Source: JADJEK01 sp052034255
GTDB lineage: Bacteria; Planctomycetota; B15-G4; JADJEK01
Length of the DNA stretch: 64,000 nt
Assembly (NCBI GenBank): GCA_052034255.1
Contig: JBPOIU010000032.1
Coordinates: forward strand, 8,233 to 72,232
Direction of reading: 5' to 3'
The notes beneath the pieces were generated by a model. That model made no database searches. It was not told the DNA's origin and saw nothing but the letters and a program-made list of their open reading frames with translations. Of this stretch, positions 28,990 to 37,865 are shown piece after piece (within the stretch, counting starts at the first letter, position 1; every line of letters begins with the position of its first letter). The translations under genes and the position numbers were made by a program.

Positions 28990-29517
28990 ATGGGCAAGTT
29001 CTGGTTGGTCGTGCTGTTCTGCCTCGCCGCGTTGCTGATCGTGCTGGTCGGAGCTCCGCTGCTGCTTCCCGAGGCGCTCGATCTCGAGGCGTCGATCCGC
29101 GTCGGTGCTCCGCCGGAGCGCGTCGCGGCGTGGCTCGAGAAGCCGGCCGCGTGGAAGGAGTGGAACTCGTTCGCGCGCGCGACCGATGCATCCGCATTCG
29201 CGACGAACGGGCCCGAGAGCGGTACCGGCGCCGAGCTCACGTGGACACGAGGTGATCACGCGGAAACGTTGCGCATCACGAAGGTCGAGCCCGCGGCACG
29301 CGTCCAGTACGAGATCCTGCGCGCCGGCGAGGCGATGTCGGGCGGTCAGTTCCTGCTGACGCAGGAAGGCGATCAGACCCAGGTCGTCTGGCGGCACCGC
29401 GGAGTGTTCGACCGCAACTTCTTCCAGCCGGTCGTGCTGTTCCTGGTCCGCGATCGCGTCCAGCGCTCACTGAACGAGGGCCTGGCGGAGCTGCGCACGC
29501 GCGCCGAAGCCCAATGA
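28990..29517 (+). CDS. SRPBCC (START-like) family protein with membrane anchor
   Basis: A 175-residue protein with one N-terminal transmembrane segment (WLVVLFCLAALLIVLVGAPL). A SRPBCC/polyketide-cyclase-like domain follows: a typical start at IRVGAPPERVAAWLEKP, the pattern WNSF, and an amphipathic C-terminal helix. These folds bind hydrophobic ligands; the ligand is unknown. The ATG at 28990 places the hydrophobic segment at the N-terminus. It is divergent from the metalloprotease gene, and a hairpin follows its stop codon. Confidence 0.8.
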   Translation: MGKFWLVVLFCLAALLIVLVGAPLLLPEALDLEASIRVGAPPERVAAWLEKPAAWKEWNSFARATDASAFATNGPESGTGAELTWTRGDHAETLRITKVEPAARVQYEILRAGEAMSGGQFLLTQEGDQTQVVWRHRGVFDRNFFQPVVLFLVRDRVQRSLNEGLAELRTRAEAQ

Positions 29518-29544
29518 CGGGGACAGACGCGCCTCCGTCCCCGT
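29517..29544. terminator. Hairpin terminator between convergent genes
   Basis: ACGGGGAC (29517-29524) pairs perfectly with GTCCCCGT (29537-29544) around a 12-base loop, followed by TTTG. It begins at the last base of the SRPBCC stop codon and ends 8 bases before the anti-sigma stop, so it can serve both strands. Confidence 0.7.
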
Positions 29545-29552
29545 TTGCCGCC

Positions 29553-30176
29553 TCAGGGCCCGCTGACCGTCATCCACTGACCCGCTGCGAGCACGCGCGG
29601 TCGATCGAGCATCGACGTCGCGACGAGCCCGCGCAGCACTTCGATCTGGACGTGCGTGTCGTCGTTGCACGCGTCGTCATCGACGAGCTCGGGTAGCGGG
29701 CCCACGCGAACCGTGAACGCACAATCGTTGCACGAGATCGCGCCGAGCGGCGTCTGCACGACGCCCATCGCCGCTCCCATCAAGAACGTGCACATGCCCG
29801 CGTCGAGCCGTGCCGTGTCCGCGTCGAGTCGCGTCAGCGCTGCGTCGTCGCTCGGCCGCGCGTCGATCGCCGCGACCTCGACGACGCGCGGTGGCTGCTC
29901 ATGTCGAGCGAGGCGCGCTCCGAGCGCGATCACGATCAGCGCGGCGGCCGCGTGCATCCACGTGAACGACATGCGCGCGCGCGGCGCCAGCGTCGTCACC
30001 GTGCCGCGCACCGCGTCGATCGTGCCGCGATACGTCGCCAGCGCGAGTGAGCAACGCCCGCAGCGCGCGAGGTGCTCGCGCGTGGCGGTGTCGACGGCGT
30101 CCCCTGCGGCGAGGTCCATCAATGCGACGTCGAACTCCGGGCAGCCGTCGCGCTCGTTCGTCGAAAGTGCGTTCAT
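29553..30176 (-). CDS. Anti-sigma factor with zinc-binding domain
   Basis: A 207-residue membrane anti-sigma factor. The zinc-binding anti-sigma motif H-x3-C-x2-C is visible as HLARCGRC near residue 36, followed by a single transmembrane segment (WMHAAAALIVIALGARLA, ~92-110) and an external C-terminal domain with a Cys pair (CNDC). Its ATG overlaps the sigma factor stop as ATGA, so the two are translationally coupled. It is expected to hold the sigma factor at the membrane until an unknown signal releases it. Confidence 0.85.
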   Translation of the reverse strand: MNALSTNERDGCPEFDVALMDLAAGDAVDTATREHLARCGRCSLALATYRGTIDAVRGTVTTLAPRARMSFTWMHAAAALIVIALGARLARHEQPPRVVEVAAIDARPSDDAALTRLDADTARLDAGMCTFLMGAAMGVVQTPLGAISCNDCAFTVRVGPLPELVDDDACNDDTHVQIEVLRGLVATSMLDRPRVLAAGQWMTVSGP

Positions 30177-30679
30177 CGGTCGTCTCCGTCGCGCAGTCGG
30201 TCCCGCAGGACCTTCAGCGCGAGATAGAAGTGCTGCCGCGCCGTCGCTTCGGTGCAGTGCAGTGCGGCGGCGACTTCGCCGTACTCGAATCCGTGGCGGA
30301 CCCGCAGCAGCAACGCGGCGCGTTGGCGCTCCGGGAGTTCCTCGGTCAGCGCCTGCGCGCGCGCGGCGAGATCGTTGCGTTCGACGGCGATCGCCGGATC
30401 GACGGGAGCCTCGCGCTGACTCGCGACGAGCGTCGGGCGCGCGCGCTCGGAGCGACCGTCGCGGCGCACGCGATCGCGCAGCAAGTTCAACGCGATGCCG
30501 AACAGCCACGGCTTGACCGAACCCTGCGGCGGCCGCGTGACGGTGCGCAGAAACGTCTCCTGCACGAGGTCTTCGGCGTCGTGGGACGCGCCCATGCGGC
30601 GCAGGAACGACAAGAGGTCGCCGCGCCAAGGCTCGGGATCGAAGGTCTCGTGCGGCACGCGGGCCAATTCCAACGGCAT
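30173..30679 (-). CDS. ECF-type RNA polymerase sigma factor
   Basis: A 168-residue ECF sigma factor. Region 2 is seen in HDAEDLVQETFLR and the following PWLFGIALNLLRDRVRR; region 4 in LPERQRAALLLRVRHGFEYG followed by a helix-turn-helix. The ATG at 30679 is preceded by a GGGAG-like site; a GTG at 30700 would add seven residues. It directs RNA polymerase to an unknown regulon and is paired with the anti-sigma gene overlapping its 3' end. Confidence 0.92.
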   Translation of the reverse strand: MPLELARVPHETFDPEPWRGDLLSFLRRMGASHDAEDLVQETFLRTVTRPPQGSVKPWLFGIALNLLRDRVRRDGRSERARPTLVASQREAPVDPAIAVERNDLAARAQALTEELPERQRAALLLRVRHGFEYGEVAAALHCTEATARQHFYLALKVLRDRLRDGDDR

Positions 30680-30876
30680 GGGGACTCCCGGGGATTGCAC
30701 GCGTTCCTCGCCACGCCGTCAAAGGCCGAGCTGGATTCGAGGGCGAGCCGAGGGTGGTGCGAACTCGCAACACGGCGCAGGTGCCGGTGAGGTCGTTCGG
30801 CGGGGATAAACGCCCACGGAGCCACCATCGCGCTCGGTAAGCTCCGGCCGTTTCCTGGCCGAGCCGAGGTGTTCGA

Positions 30877-32496
30877 ATGCTCCCCGCCAAGGCTGCTCGT
30901 GCGTCGGCGACCATCGCGCTCGTGCGGCCGCCCGTTTTGCAGTTGCGCAAGTCGCTGTCCGCCTACGGCGCGATCCTGCCGATCGGCCTCGCCTACGTGG
31001 CGGCCGCGCTGCGCGAAGCGGGACATCGCATTCAAGTCATCGACGCGCCCGGCGAGGCGATCGACCGCGTCGTCGACGTCCCGAGCCCGATCGGCACGCT
31101 GGCGCAGAACGGACTCGGCCCGGCCGAGATCGTCGAGCGCATCGCGCCCGGCACGCAGATCCTCGGCATCACGCACATGTTCTTGCACGAGTGGCCGACG
31201 GTCCGCGCGATCGCCGAGGCCGCGAAGGCGAAGATCCCCGGCCTCGTCGTCGTCGTCGGAGGCGAGAACGCGACGTCGTTCTGGTCGTGGATGTTCGCGG
31301 CGACGGACGCCGTCGACTACTGCGTGCTCGGCGAGGGCGAGGCGACGATGCTCGAACTCGTGCATCGCCTGACCGCGGGCCTGCCGGTGACGGGCCTGCA
31401 AGGCATCGCGAGTCGCGCCGAGCACGGCGGCGCCGCGGCCTCCGCGACGAACTTTGGCGGAAAGGGCGCCGGCGGCTTGTCGGAGCGACACACGCACCTG
31501 GACGAGATCCCGCGCCCCGCGTGGGATTTGTTCCCGGTGCAGGCGTACTTGGCCGGCGCTGACAACCACGGCGTCAACCGCGGGCGCTCGATGCCGATGC
31601 TCGCCACGCGCGGGTGCCCGTACCGCTGCACGTTCTGCTCGTCGCCGTCGATGTGGACGACGAAGTACGTCACGCGCTCGCCGCGCGAAGTCGTCGACGA
31701 GATCAAGGACTACGTCGAGCGCTACGGCATCACGAACGTCAACTTCTGCGACCTCACGGCGATCATCCGCAAGGAGTGGGTCGTCGAGTTCTGCGGCCTG
31801 CTGAAGTCCGAAGGCGTCGCGATCACGTGGCAGTTGCCGACCGGCACGCGCACGGAGGTCCTCGACGCCGAAGTCCTCGGCCTGCTGTACGAGACCGGCT
31901 GCCGCAACATCACGTACGCGCCCGAGAGCGGCTCGGACCGCATGCTCGAGACCATCAAGAAGATGGTGAAGCTGCCGCGCATGCTGGACAGCCTCGGCTA
32001 CGCGCACGCGGCGGGACTCGTGACGCGCGTGAACATCATCATCGGCCATCCCGAAGAGCTGTGGTCCGACACGCGCCAGTCGCTGAAGTTCCTGTTCAAG
32101 GCCGCGCTGAAGGGCTGCGACGACGCGGCCGTGATGATCTTCGCGCCGTACCCGGGCAGCGCCGACTTCGAGAAGCTGCTCGGCGCGGGCAAGGTCGCGA
32201 TGAACGACGATTACTACTTCCTCGCGCTGGCGCGGTCGGGGTTGTCGAGCAAGACGTACAACCCGCGCATGACGACGAAGCAGCTCGTGTTCGCGCAGTA
32301 CGGCATGCTGCTCGCGTTCTACGCCACGGCGTATCTGTCGCGGCCGTGGCGCGTGTTCAAGACTCTGAAGAGCCTGATCTCGGGCAACGAGACCACGCAG
32401 CTCGACCAACTGTTGCGCACGAAGATGAACCAGGCCAAGGCGGCCCGTGCCGAAAAGGCCGTGCGCGACCGCGATCTCGTCGGCGCGGGGAAGTGA
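30877..32496 (+). CDS. B12-binding-domain radical SAM protein
   Basis: A 539-residue protein of the BchE/oxidative-cyclase-like class. An N-terminal cobalamin-binding-type Rossmann domain (~10-165, with VVVVGGENAT) precedes a radical SAM domain with the cluster motif C-x3-C-x2-C at Cys247, Cys251 and Cys254 (GCPYRCTFC). The classical DxHxxG cobalamin motif is not obvious. It probably performs methylation or another radical reaction on a lipid, tetrapyrrole or secondary metabolite. It starts a short operon with the glycosylase 7 bases downstream and diverges from the sigma factor gene. Confidence 0.9.
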   Translation: MLPAKAARASATIALVRPPVLQLRKSLSAYGAILPIGLAYVAAALREAGHRIQVIDAPGEAIDRVVDVPSPIGTLAQNGLGPAEIVERIAPGTQILGITHMFLHEWPTVRAIAEAAKAKIPGLVVVVGGENATSFWSWMFAATDAVDYCVLGEGEATMLELVHRLTAGLPVTGLQGIASRAEHGGAAASATNFGGKGAGGLSERHTHLDEIPRPAWDLFPVQAYLAGADNHGVNRGRSMPMLATRGCPYRCTFCSSPSMWTTKYVTRSPREVVDEIKDYVERYGITNVNFCDLTAIIRKEWVVEFCGLLKSEGVAITWQLPTGTRTEVLDAEVLGLLYETGCRNITYAPESGSDRMLETIKKMVKLPRMLDSLGYAHAAGLVTRVNIIIGHPEELWSDTRQSLKFLFKAALKGCDDAAVMIFAPYPGSADFEKLLGAGKVAMNDDYYFLALARSGLSSKTYNPRMTTKQLVFAQYGMLLAFYATAYLSRPWRVFKTLKSLISGNETTQLDQLLRTKMNQAKAARAEKAVRDRDLVGAGK

Positions 32497-32503
32497 TCGG
32501 CGC

Positions 32504-33124
32504 ATGCCGCGCAAGACGTTCCACGACGAGAGTCGCGAACTCGCGCGCCGCGACGCGGTGATCCGCGCGCTGCACAAGAAGCACGGACCGTGCGTGCTCG
32601 GCCGCACCGCGAAGCGCGATCACTTCGCGTCGCTCGCGCGCGCGATCGTGTTCCAGCAGCTCGCGGGTAAGGCTGCCGAGTCGATCCACAAGCGCTTCGT
32701 CGCCGCGCTCGACGACGAGGTCACGGCCGAGCGCGTGCTCGCCACGAAAGAGCCGGTGCTGCGCGCCGCGGGCTTGTCGGGCTCGAAGGCGGCGTCGATC
32801 CGCGACCTCGCGCTGAAGGCCACCGACGGCACGCTCGAGTTCCGCGCGATGGGGCGCTTGAAGGACGACGCGATCGTCGAGCGCCTCGTCGAAGTGCGCG
32901 GCATCGGTCCGTGGACCGCGCACATGTTCCTGATGTTCGAGCTCCACCGCAAAGACGTCTGGCCGACCGGCGACTACGGCGTGCGCAAGGGCTTCGGCCT
33001 CGCGTGGAAGCTGCGCGAGATGCCGACGCCGAAGCAACTCGAAGCCCTCGGCGAGTCGTTCCGTCCGTATCGCTCGATCGCCGCCTGGTACTGCTGGCGA
33101 GCGACCGAAGACCCCGGCTGGTGA
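32504..33124 (+). CDS. DNA-3-methyladenine glycosylase (AlkA/HhH-GPD type)
   Basis: A 206-residue base-excision repair glycosylase that removes alkylated bases. The helix-hairpin-helix segment LVEVRGIGPWTAHMFLMF (~128-145) and the catalytic Asp157 in WPTGDYGVRKG are both present, and the length fits the short AlkA group. The ATG at 32504 is 7 bases after the radical SAM stop; the frame is open slightly upstream within that gene. The stop is followed within 20 bases by the REP-like array. Confidence 0.92.
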   Translation: MPRKTFHDESRELARRDAVIRALHKKHGPCVLGRTAKRDHFASLARAIVFQQLAGKAAESIHKRFVAALDDEVTAERVLATKEPVLRAAGLSGSKAASIRDLALKATDGTLEFRAMGRLKDDAIVERLVEVRGIGPWTAHMFLMFELHRKDVWPTGDYGVRKGFGLAWKLREMPTPKQLEALGESFRPYRSIAAWYCWRATEDPGW

Positions 33125-33143
33125 CGCGCGATCGGGACGATGT

Positions 33144-33350
33144 CGCCGCCGGCTATCCTGTCGGGCCAGCCGCAAAACATTGCGGGCGGCTACTTGGTCC
33201 GGCCAGCCGGACAGGAATGCCGGCGGCTACTTCGTCCGGCCAGCCGGACAGGAATGCCGGCGGCTACTTCGGTCGGCCAGCCGGACAGGAATGCCGGCGG
33301 CTACTTCGTTCGGCCAGCCGAACAGGATTGCCGGCGGCTACTTCGTCCGG
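33144..33350. repeat. REP-like array, 37-bp period (downstream side of RAYT gene)
   Basis: Direct repeats with an exact 37-base period start at 33144 (degenerate), 33181, 33218, 33255, 33292 and 33329 (partial). Each unit has TGCCGGCGGCTAC, then a palindromic core GTCCGGC-CA-GCCGGAC (with variants), then AGGAA or AGGAT. On the minus strand each unit reads GTAG followed by CCGCCGG and a hairpin GCCGG/CCGGC, the layout of REP elements recognised by RAYT transposases. No unique spacers are present, so this is not CRISPR. The last unit ends one base before the RAYT stop codon. Confidence 0.85.
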
Positions 33351-33351
33351 G

Positions 33352-34362
33352 TCATCCGCGTGGCCGCGTGCGTGCGAGGATCGAGGCTACGAACTCCTCG
33401 AACACGGCTCGGTACACCTGGTCGTGGATCATGAGGGTTCGGTGGGCTTGAAGCAGCCTGCGGACCGTCGAGACGCCGGTACGCGACGTCGCGGCGATCT
33501 CCTCCAACGAGAGCGCACATGCGAACCGTAGCGCAGCCGATCGAACGACGGTCCACCCATCGCGCGCATGCGTGTTGGGGGCAACGAGCCAAGGACCCGA
33601 CCGTTCGCCACGAGCGACGGTGATCCGCGTCTCGATGACGCTCGGAGCCGCGACGACGATTCCTGGTGCCGTCCCGTCCGCGAGGTGGCATCGGTCGCGA
33701 ATCCACGCTGCTACCGGGCCGGACACTGCTTCGGTGGGACCGAGCCCCTTTCCGCCGCGTCGCGAAAGTCGCTCGTACACGAACTCGATCGTCCGTCGCT
33801 CTTCATCCGTCATGTCGCCGAGAACTTGGCGTTCGTAGTCCTCGCTTCGGAACGAAGCGGAGCCTGCGACGGACGGAACGAAACGCTCGACCCAGCGAGG
33901 ATCGAGCCACGCCGGTCGTGAACCCCTGCCGTAGTGGAACGCACTGCTGCTCTCGTACCCGAACGGGTGCTTCGCCAATCCAGCCAAGACCGCGTTGAAG
34001 TCGACGTATCGGATCGAGCGCAGGATGTCCTCGTCGGTGAAAAGGCGAACCGAGAAGAACGGCCCCATGACGAGCGGTCCGTCTCGGTCGCGTCTGGCGT
34101 TGAATCCCAGGACGTACGCGCTCTCGATGTCTCGCAGGACGGCTGACATGCCGCCGTACGGAAAGCGGGCGACTCCGTGGAAATGCGTGGTGACGCACGA
34201 CAGACACGGGATCTCGATGCGACCCGCTCGGACGGCCTTTCCCAATTCGGCTTCGAACTCCACCACGTCTTGGCGGGTCTCGAACATTGGGCGATGTGCG
34301 AGCGCACGATTCCCGAAGTGCTGCCACGCTCCAGCTTCGTCGAGCCTCTCGATGCGAACCAT
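33352..34362 (-). CDS. REP-associated tyrosine transposase (RAYT, Y1/HUH type)
   Basis: A 336-residue IS200-like single-strand transposase. The HUH pair is His60 and His62 (VTTHFHGVARF) and the catalytic Tyr is probably Tyr83 in AYVLGFNARRDRDG, followed by the family segment LRSIRYVDFNAVLAGL. The C-terminal third has a helix-turn-helix (LSLEEIAATSRTGVSTVRR), as in RAYTs with a DnaA-like tail. GGAGG stands 6 bases before the ATG. REP-like arrays lie on both sides, and the GTAG motif of each unit is on the gene's strand. It appears intact. Confidence 0.9.
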   Translation of the reverse strand: MVRIERLDEAGAWQHFGNRALAHRPMFETRQDVVEFEAELGKAVRAGRIEIPCLSCVTTHFHGVARFPYGGMSAVLRDIESAYVLGFNARRDRDGPLVMGPFFSVRLFTDEDILRSIRYVDFNAVLAGLAKHPFGYESSSAFHYGRGSRPAWLDPRWVERFVPSVAGSASFRSEDYERQVLGDMTDEERRTIEFVYERLSRRGGKGLGPTEAVSGPVAAWIRDRCHLADGTAPGIVVAAPSVIETRITVARGERSGPWLVAPNTHARDGWTVVRSAALRFACALSLEEIAATSRTGVSTVRRLLQAHRTLMIHDQVYRAVFEEFVASILARTRPRG

Positions 34363-34410
34363 GGGATACCTCCGATCCCCGGACGCAGGCGAGAGAGGTG
34401 GGGTTACCGC

Positions 34411-34530
34411 CGGACCCGGACAAGATTGCCGGCGGCTACTCCGTCCGGCTGGCCGGACAAGATTGCCGGCGGCTACTTCGTCCGGCTGGCCGGACAGGAT
34501 TGCCGGCGGCTACTCCGTCCGGATTCGGAC
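34411..34530. repeat. REP-like array, 37-bp period (upstream side of RAYT gene)
   Basis: Three repeats begin at 34427, 34464 and 34501, with partial sequence on each side. They share the 37-base period and TGCCGGCGGCTAC with the other array. The palindromic core here is GTCCGGC-TG-GCCGGAC, so its central dinucleotide is the reverse complement of the CA in the left array while the outer part keeps its direction. The array lies 49 bases from the RAYT start and ends about 160 bases before the synthetase-dehydrogenase gene. Confidence 0.85.
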
Positions 34531-34688
34531 ACGTCACCCCCCCGGTGGCGCCGAGGCCGCCTCCTTGGCCGCCGGCGGTTGGACCCCTATGCTCCCGCGA
34601 TTCGTGTTCGCGCCCGGTTCGACGTGAAGGCGCGACCCTTCGTCACCGCGATCGCGGCCTCGCCGCGGAATCCCCAGGAGTCCACTCC
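34531..34688 (+). other. Leader region of the thrS-tdh gene
   Basis: There are 158 bases without a gene between the REP array and the synthetase start. It is GC-rich with short complementary runs (for example GGCGCCGAGGCCGCC and GGCCGCCGGCGG), so a structured leader is possible. No T-box or operator could be recognised. AGGAG (34676-34680) lies 8 bases before the ATG. Confidence 0.4.
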
Positions 34689-37600
34689 ATGGAGCTGTCC
34701 TTCGAGCTTCCCGACGGTTCGCGCGCGACCCTTCCGGCCGGCACTCCCGCCGCCGAGCTGCGAAACGCGCTGAAGGACGGCAAGAAGGCGCTCGCGGTCA
34801 AAGTCGACGGCGAAGTCATCGACGTCCACTCGCCGCTGACGAAGGGCGGCAAGGTCGAGTCCGTGCTGCCCGGCACGAAGGACGGCCTGGACGTCATACG
34901 CCACACCGCCGCGCACGTCCTCGCGCAAGCCGTCGCGCGCCGCTTCGGAAAGGACAAGATCGAGTTCGCGATCGGTCCGGTGACCGACGACGGCTTTTAC
35001 TACGACTTCGACGTCGACCGCCCGTTCACGCCCGAGGACCTCGAGGCGTTCGAGAAAGAGATGGCGAAGATCGTCGGCGAGGACCTGCCGCTGACGCGCG
35101 TCGAAGCCAAATCGAAAGCCGACGCGCTGCGCATCCTGGAGCAGTCCGGCCGCGCCAAGTTCAAGAAGGAGATCGTGAACGACCTGCCGGCCGACGCCGT
35201 GGTCTCGTTCTACTCCCAGGGCGAGTTCACGGACCTCTGCCGCGGCCCGCACCTGCCGTCCACCGGCAAGGTCGGCAACGCGTTCAAGCTACTTTCCGTC
35301 GCGTCCGCCTACTGGCGCGGCGACGAGAAGCGCGAAACGCTGCAGCGCATCTACGGCACGGTGTTCCACGACAAGAAGCAACTCGACGAGTTCGTCCGCC
35401 TGCGCGAAGAAGCGAAGAAGCGCGATCACCGCGTGCTCGGCAAGGAACTCGGGTTGTTCCATTTCTCGCAGGAGCACTCCGGTCACGCGCTTTGGCTACC
35501 CAAGGGCATGGTGTGCTGGCGCGCCCTCGAAGAACTGATGCGCGAGAAGCTGCGCGCGCGCAACTACGTCGAGATCAAGACGCCCGTCCTGCTCGACAAA
35601 ACGGTATGGAAAATCACGGGCCACTGGGACCACTACCGCGACAACATGTTCTTCATCCAGCCGCACGCGCTGGAACAGAAGCCCGACGAAGAACCGCGTT
35701 ACGGCATGAAGCCGATGAACTGCCCGGGCTCGGCCATGGCGTTCCGCCAGGACCTGCGCAGTTATCGTGAGTTGCCGCTGCGCCTCGCCGAGTTCGGCCT
35801 GTGCCACCGCTTCGAGAAGTCCGGCGTCATGTCCGGCATGACGCGCGTCCGCTCGTTCACGCAGGACGACGGCCACATCTACTGCACGCCCGAACAACTC
35901 GATAACGAGATCGAATCGCTGGTCGGTTTCGTCAGCGAGGTCTACCGCACGCTCGGTTTCGAGGACATCAAGCTGTTCTTCGCGACGCGCCCGAGCTCCT
36001 CGACGGGCACCGACGAGATGTGGGCGACCGCCGAGAACGCGATCGCGTCGACGCTGAAGCGCCTCGGGTTGAAGTATGAACTCGCGCCCGGCGACGGCGC
36101 GTTCTACGGCCCGAAGGTCGACTTCAAGGTGCTCGACTCGCTGAAGCGCGAATGGCAGCTCGCGACGATCCAAGTCGACTTCGGCCTCGCCGAGAAGTTC
36201 GACCTCAACTACATCGACAGCGACGGCCAACAGAAGCGCCCGGTCGTGCTGCACCGCGCGATCCTCGGCTCGTTCGAACGCATGTTCGGCATCCTCATCG
36301 AGCACTACGGCGGCGCCTTCCCGCTGTGGCTCTCGCCCGAGCAAGTCCGCGTCGTGCCGGTCTCCGAAGAACGTCACGAAGTCGCGTGCCGCAACGTGCT
36401 CGACCGCCTCAAGGCCGCGGGCCTGCGCGCGAGCGTCGACCTACGCTCGACCAAGATGGGCGCGAAGGTCCGCGAAGCCACGATGTCGAAGGTCAACTAC
36501 ATCCTCGTCATCGGCGACCGCGAGGCCGAGACGAACAGCGTGTCCGTGCGCCGCCGCGACGGCCAGAACGTCGGCACGATGACCGTCCATTCGGTCATCG
36601 CCGCACTGCAGCGCGAGGCCCAGACGCGCGCGATCCAGCCGGTCCTCGCGCCGCCGCTGTCGCCCGCGCCATCGTCGCCGGAAGCCGCAGCGCCGACCGC
36701 GAGCGCCGCGTCGAAGGGCGGCGTCATGCGCGCCGTCCGCCTCACGGGAGTCGGTGAAGCCAAACTCCTTCGCGACGTCCCGATCCCGGAACCGGGCCCG
36801 GGCCAAGTCCGCATCAAGGTCGTCGCGGCCGGCATCTGCGGCACCGACAAGCACCTGTGCGCCGGCGACGCGACCGTCATCGAAAAAGCCAAACCGCCGC
36901 GCACGCTCGGCCACGAGTTCTGCGGCGAGATCGACACGCTGGGCGCGGACGTCCGCGGCCTCGCGCCCGGCGATTACGTCACGGCCGAGATGCACGTCGT
37001 CTGCGGCTCTTGCTACCCGTGTCGCACGGGCGCCGGCCACGTCTGCGAGAACACGGTCATCTGCGGCCTGCACGCCGATGGCAGCTTCGCGGACTACGTC
37101 GTCGTCCCCGCGTCGAACGTGCTGAAGCTCGACCGCGACGCGGTGCCGCCGAAGATCGGCGCGTTCCTCGACGCGCTGGGCAACGCGGTTCACACCGCAT
37201 CGGCGACGAACGTCCCGGGCCGCAACATCGTCGTGCTCGGCTACGGCCCGATCGGCGCGATGACGGCCGCCGTCGTCGAGTTCATGGGCGCGTCGCAGGT
37301 CTTCATCACGGAAGTCCATCCCTTCAACCTCGCGCAAGCGCAGGCCTGGGCCGCGAAGGCGAACGCGAAGCATCCGCGCGGCCTCGAGCGCGTCGTCGTG
37401 CTCGACGTCGGCAACAAGGAAAAGCGCGCGGCCGCGGTCGAACTGATCAAGCAGCGCACGAACGGCGGCGCCGACGCCGCGCTCGAGATCTCGGGCCATC
37501 CGGACGCGATCAACGACGGCCTCGCGATGCTGCGCTGGGGCGGCGAACTCGCCGAACTCGGCATCGGCAAGGAGAAGGCGCTGACGCTCCACGACTGGAA

Positions 37601-37811
37601 CGGCGACGTCGTGTTCAAGGGTCGTACGGTGAAGGGCATCATCGGCCGCCGCATGTACGACACGTGGTATCAAATGCTCGGCCTGCTGCGCGCTGGTCTC
37701 GACGTCGAGCACATCGTCACGACCGAGGCGTCGCTCGACGACTTCGATACCGCGATGGCGAAGTTCCGCCGCAACGAGACCATGAAGGTCGTCCTGTACC
37801 CCGGCAAGTGA
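34689..37811 (+). CDS. thrS-tdh: Threonyl-tRNA synthetase fused to L-threonine 3-dehydrogenase
   Basis: One 1040-residue frame with two complete enzymes. Residues 1-645 are ThrS: TGS domain (1-60), editing domain with His72, His76, Cys184 and His188, catalytic core with zinc ligands Cys345, His396 and His522 (51 and 126 apart, as in E. coli), and an anticodon-binding domain (~550-640). Residues ~647-678 are a Pro/Ala/Ser-rich linker. Residues 680-1040 are Tdh: Cys717 (GICGTD), His742 (GHE), structural-zinc Cys772/775/778/786 and the NAD motif GYGPIGA (851-857). No stop or frameshift separates them. Met680 (base 36726) is preceded by GAAGGG and could also give free Tdh. The kbl gene follows. 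Confidence 0.95.
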   Translation: MELSFELPDGSRATLPAGTPAAELRNALKDGKKALAVKVDGEVIDVHSPLTKGGKVESVLPGTKDGLDVIRHTAAHVLAQAVARRFGKDKIEFAIGPVTDDGFYYDFDVDRPFTPEDLEAFEKEMAKIVGEDLPLTRVEAKSKADALRILEQSGRAKFKKEIVNDLPADAVVSFYSQGEFTDLCRGPHLPSTGKVGNAFKLLSVASAYWRGDEKRETLQRIYGTVFHDKKQLDEFVRLREEAKKRDHRVLGKELGLFHFSQEHSGHALWLPKGMVCWRALEELMREKLRARNYVEIKTPVLLDKTVWKITGHWDHYRDNMFFIQPHALEQKPDEEPRYGMKPMNCPGSAMAFRQDLRSYRELPLRLAEFGLCHRFEKSGVMSGMTRVRSFTQDDGHIYCTPEQLDNEIESLVGFVSEVYRTLGFEDIKLFFATRPSSSTGTDEMWATAENAIASTLKRLGLKYELAPGDGAFYGPKVDFKVLDSLKREWQLATIQVDFGLAEKFDLNYIDSDGQQKRPVVLHRAILGSFERMFGILIEHYGGAFPLWLSPEQVRVVPVSEERHEVACRNVLDRLKAAGLRASVDLRSTKMGAKVREATMSKVNYILVIGDREAETNSVSVRRRDGQNVGTMTVHSVIAALQREAQTRAIQPVLAPPLSPAPSSPEAAAPTASAASKGGVMRAVRLTGVGEAKLLRDVPIPEPGPGQVRIKVVAAGICGTDKHLCAGDATVIEKAKPPRTLGHEFCGEIDTLGADVRGLAPGDYVTAEMHVVCGSCYPCRTGAGHVCENTVICGLHADGSFADYVVVPASNVLKLDRDAVPPKIGAFLDALGNAVHTASATNVPGRNIVVLGYGPIGAMTAAVVEFMGASQVFITEVHPFNLAQAQAWAAKANAKHPRGLERVVVLDVGNKEKRAAAVELIKQRTNGGADAALEISGHPDAINDGLAMLRWGGELAELGIGKEKALTLHDWNGDVVFKGRTVKGIIGRRMYDTWYQMLGLLRAGLDVEHIVTTEASLDDFDTAMAKFRRNETMKVVLYPGK
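36713..36728 (+). promoter_or_regulatory. Possible internal translation start for free Tdh
   Basis: Within the fused gene, GAAGGG lies about 7 bases before an in-frame ATG at 36726, exactly where a stand-alone dehydrogenase would begin. It may be a relic of separate genes or a working internal start that gives free Tdh alongside the fusion. Confidence 0.35.
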
Positions 37812-37865
37812 GCCGAGTCCCGAGTCGAGCCCAGTGAGTCGAGTCCGGAAGCGCGAGGAGCCCGC

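Noticed and set aside
33144..33350. Possible CRISPR array from regular 37-bp repeats
   Set aside because: The repeats are contiguous with no unique spacers and contain internal palindromes, and the same unit flanks a RAYT gene. This is a REP-like array.
33140..33451. Short plus-strand frames with repeated GQECRRLL-type peptides
   Set aside because: They are translations of the 37-bp repeat and have no coding signal.
36620..36730. ThrS-Tdh fusion as an assembly or frameshift artefact
   Set aside because: Both domains are complete, the linker is in frame with plausible codon use, and there is no sign of a lost stop. It is kept as real but flagged for read-level checking.
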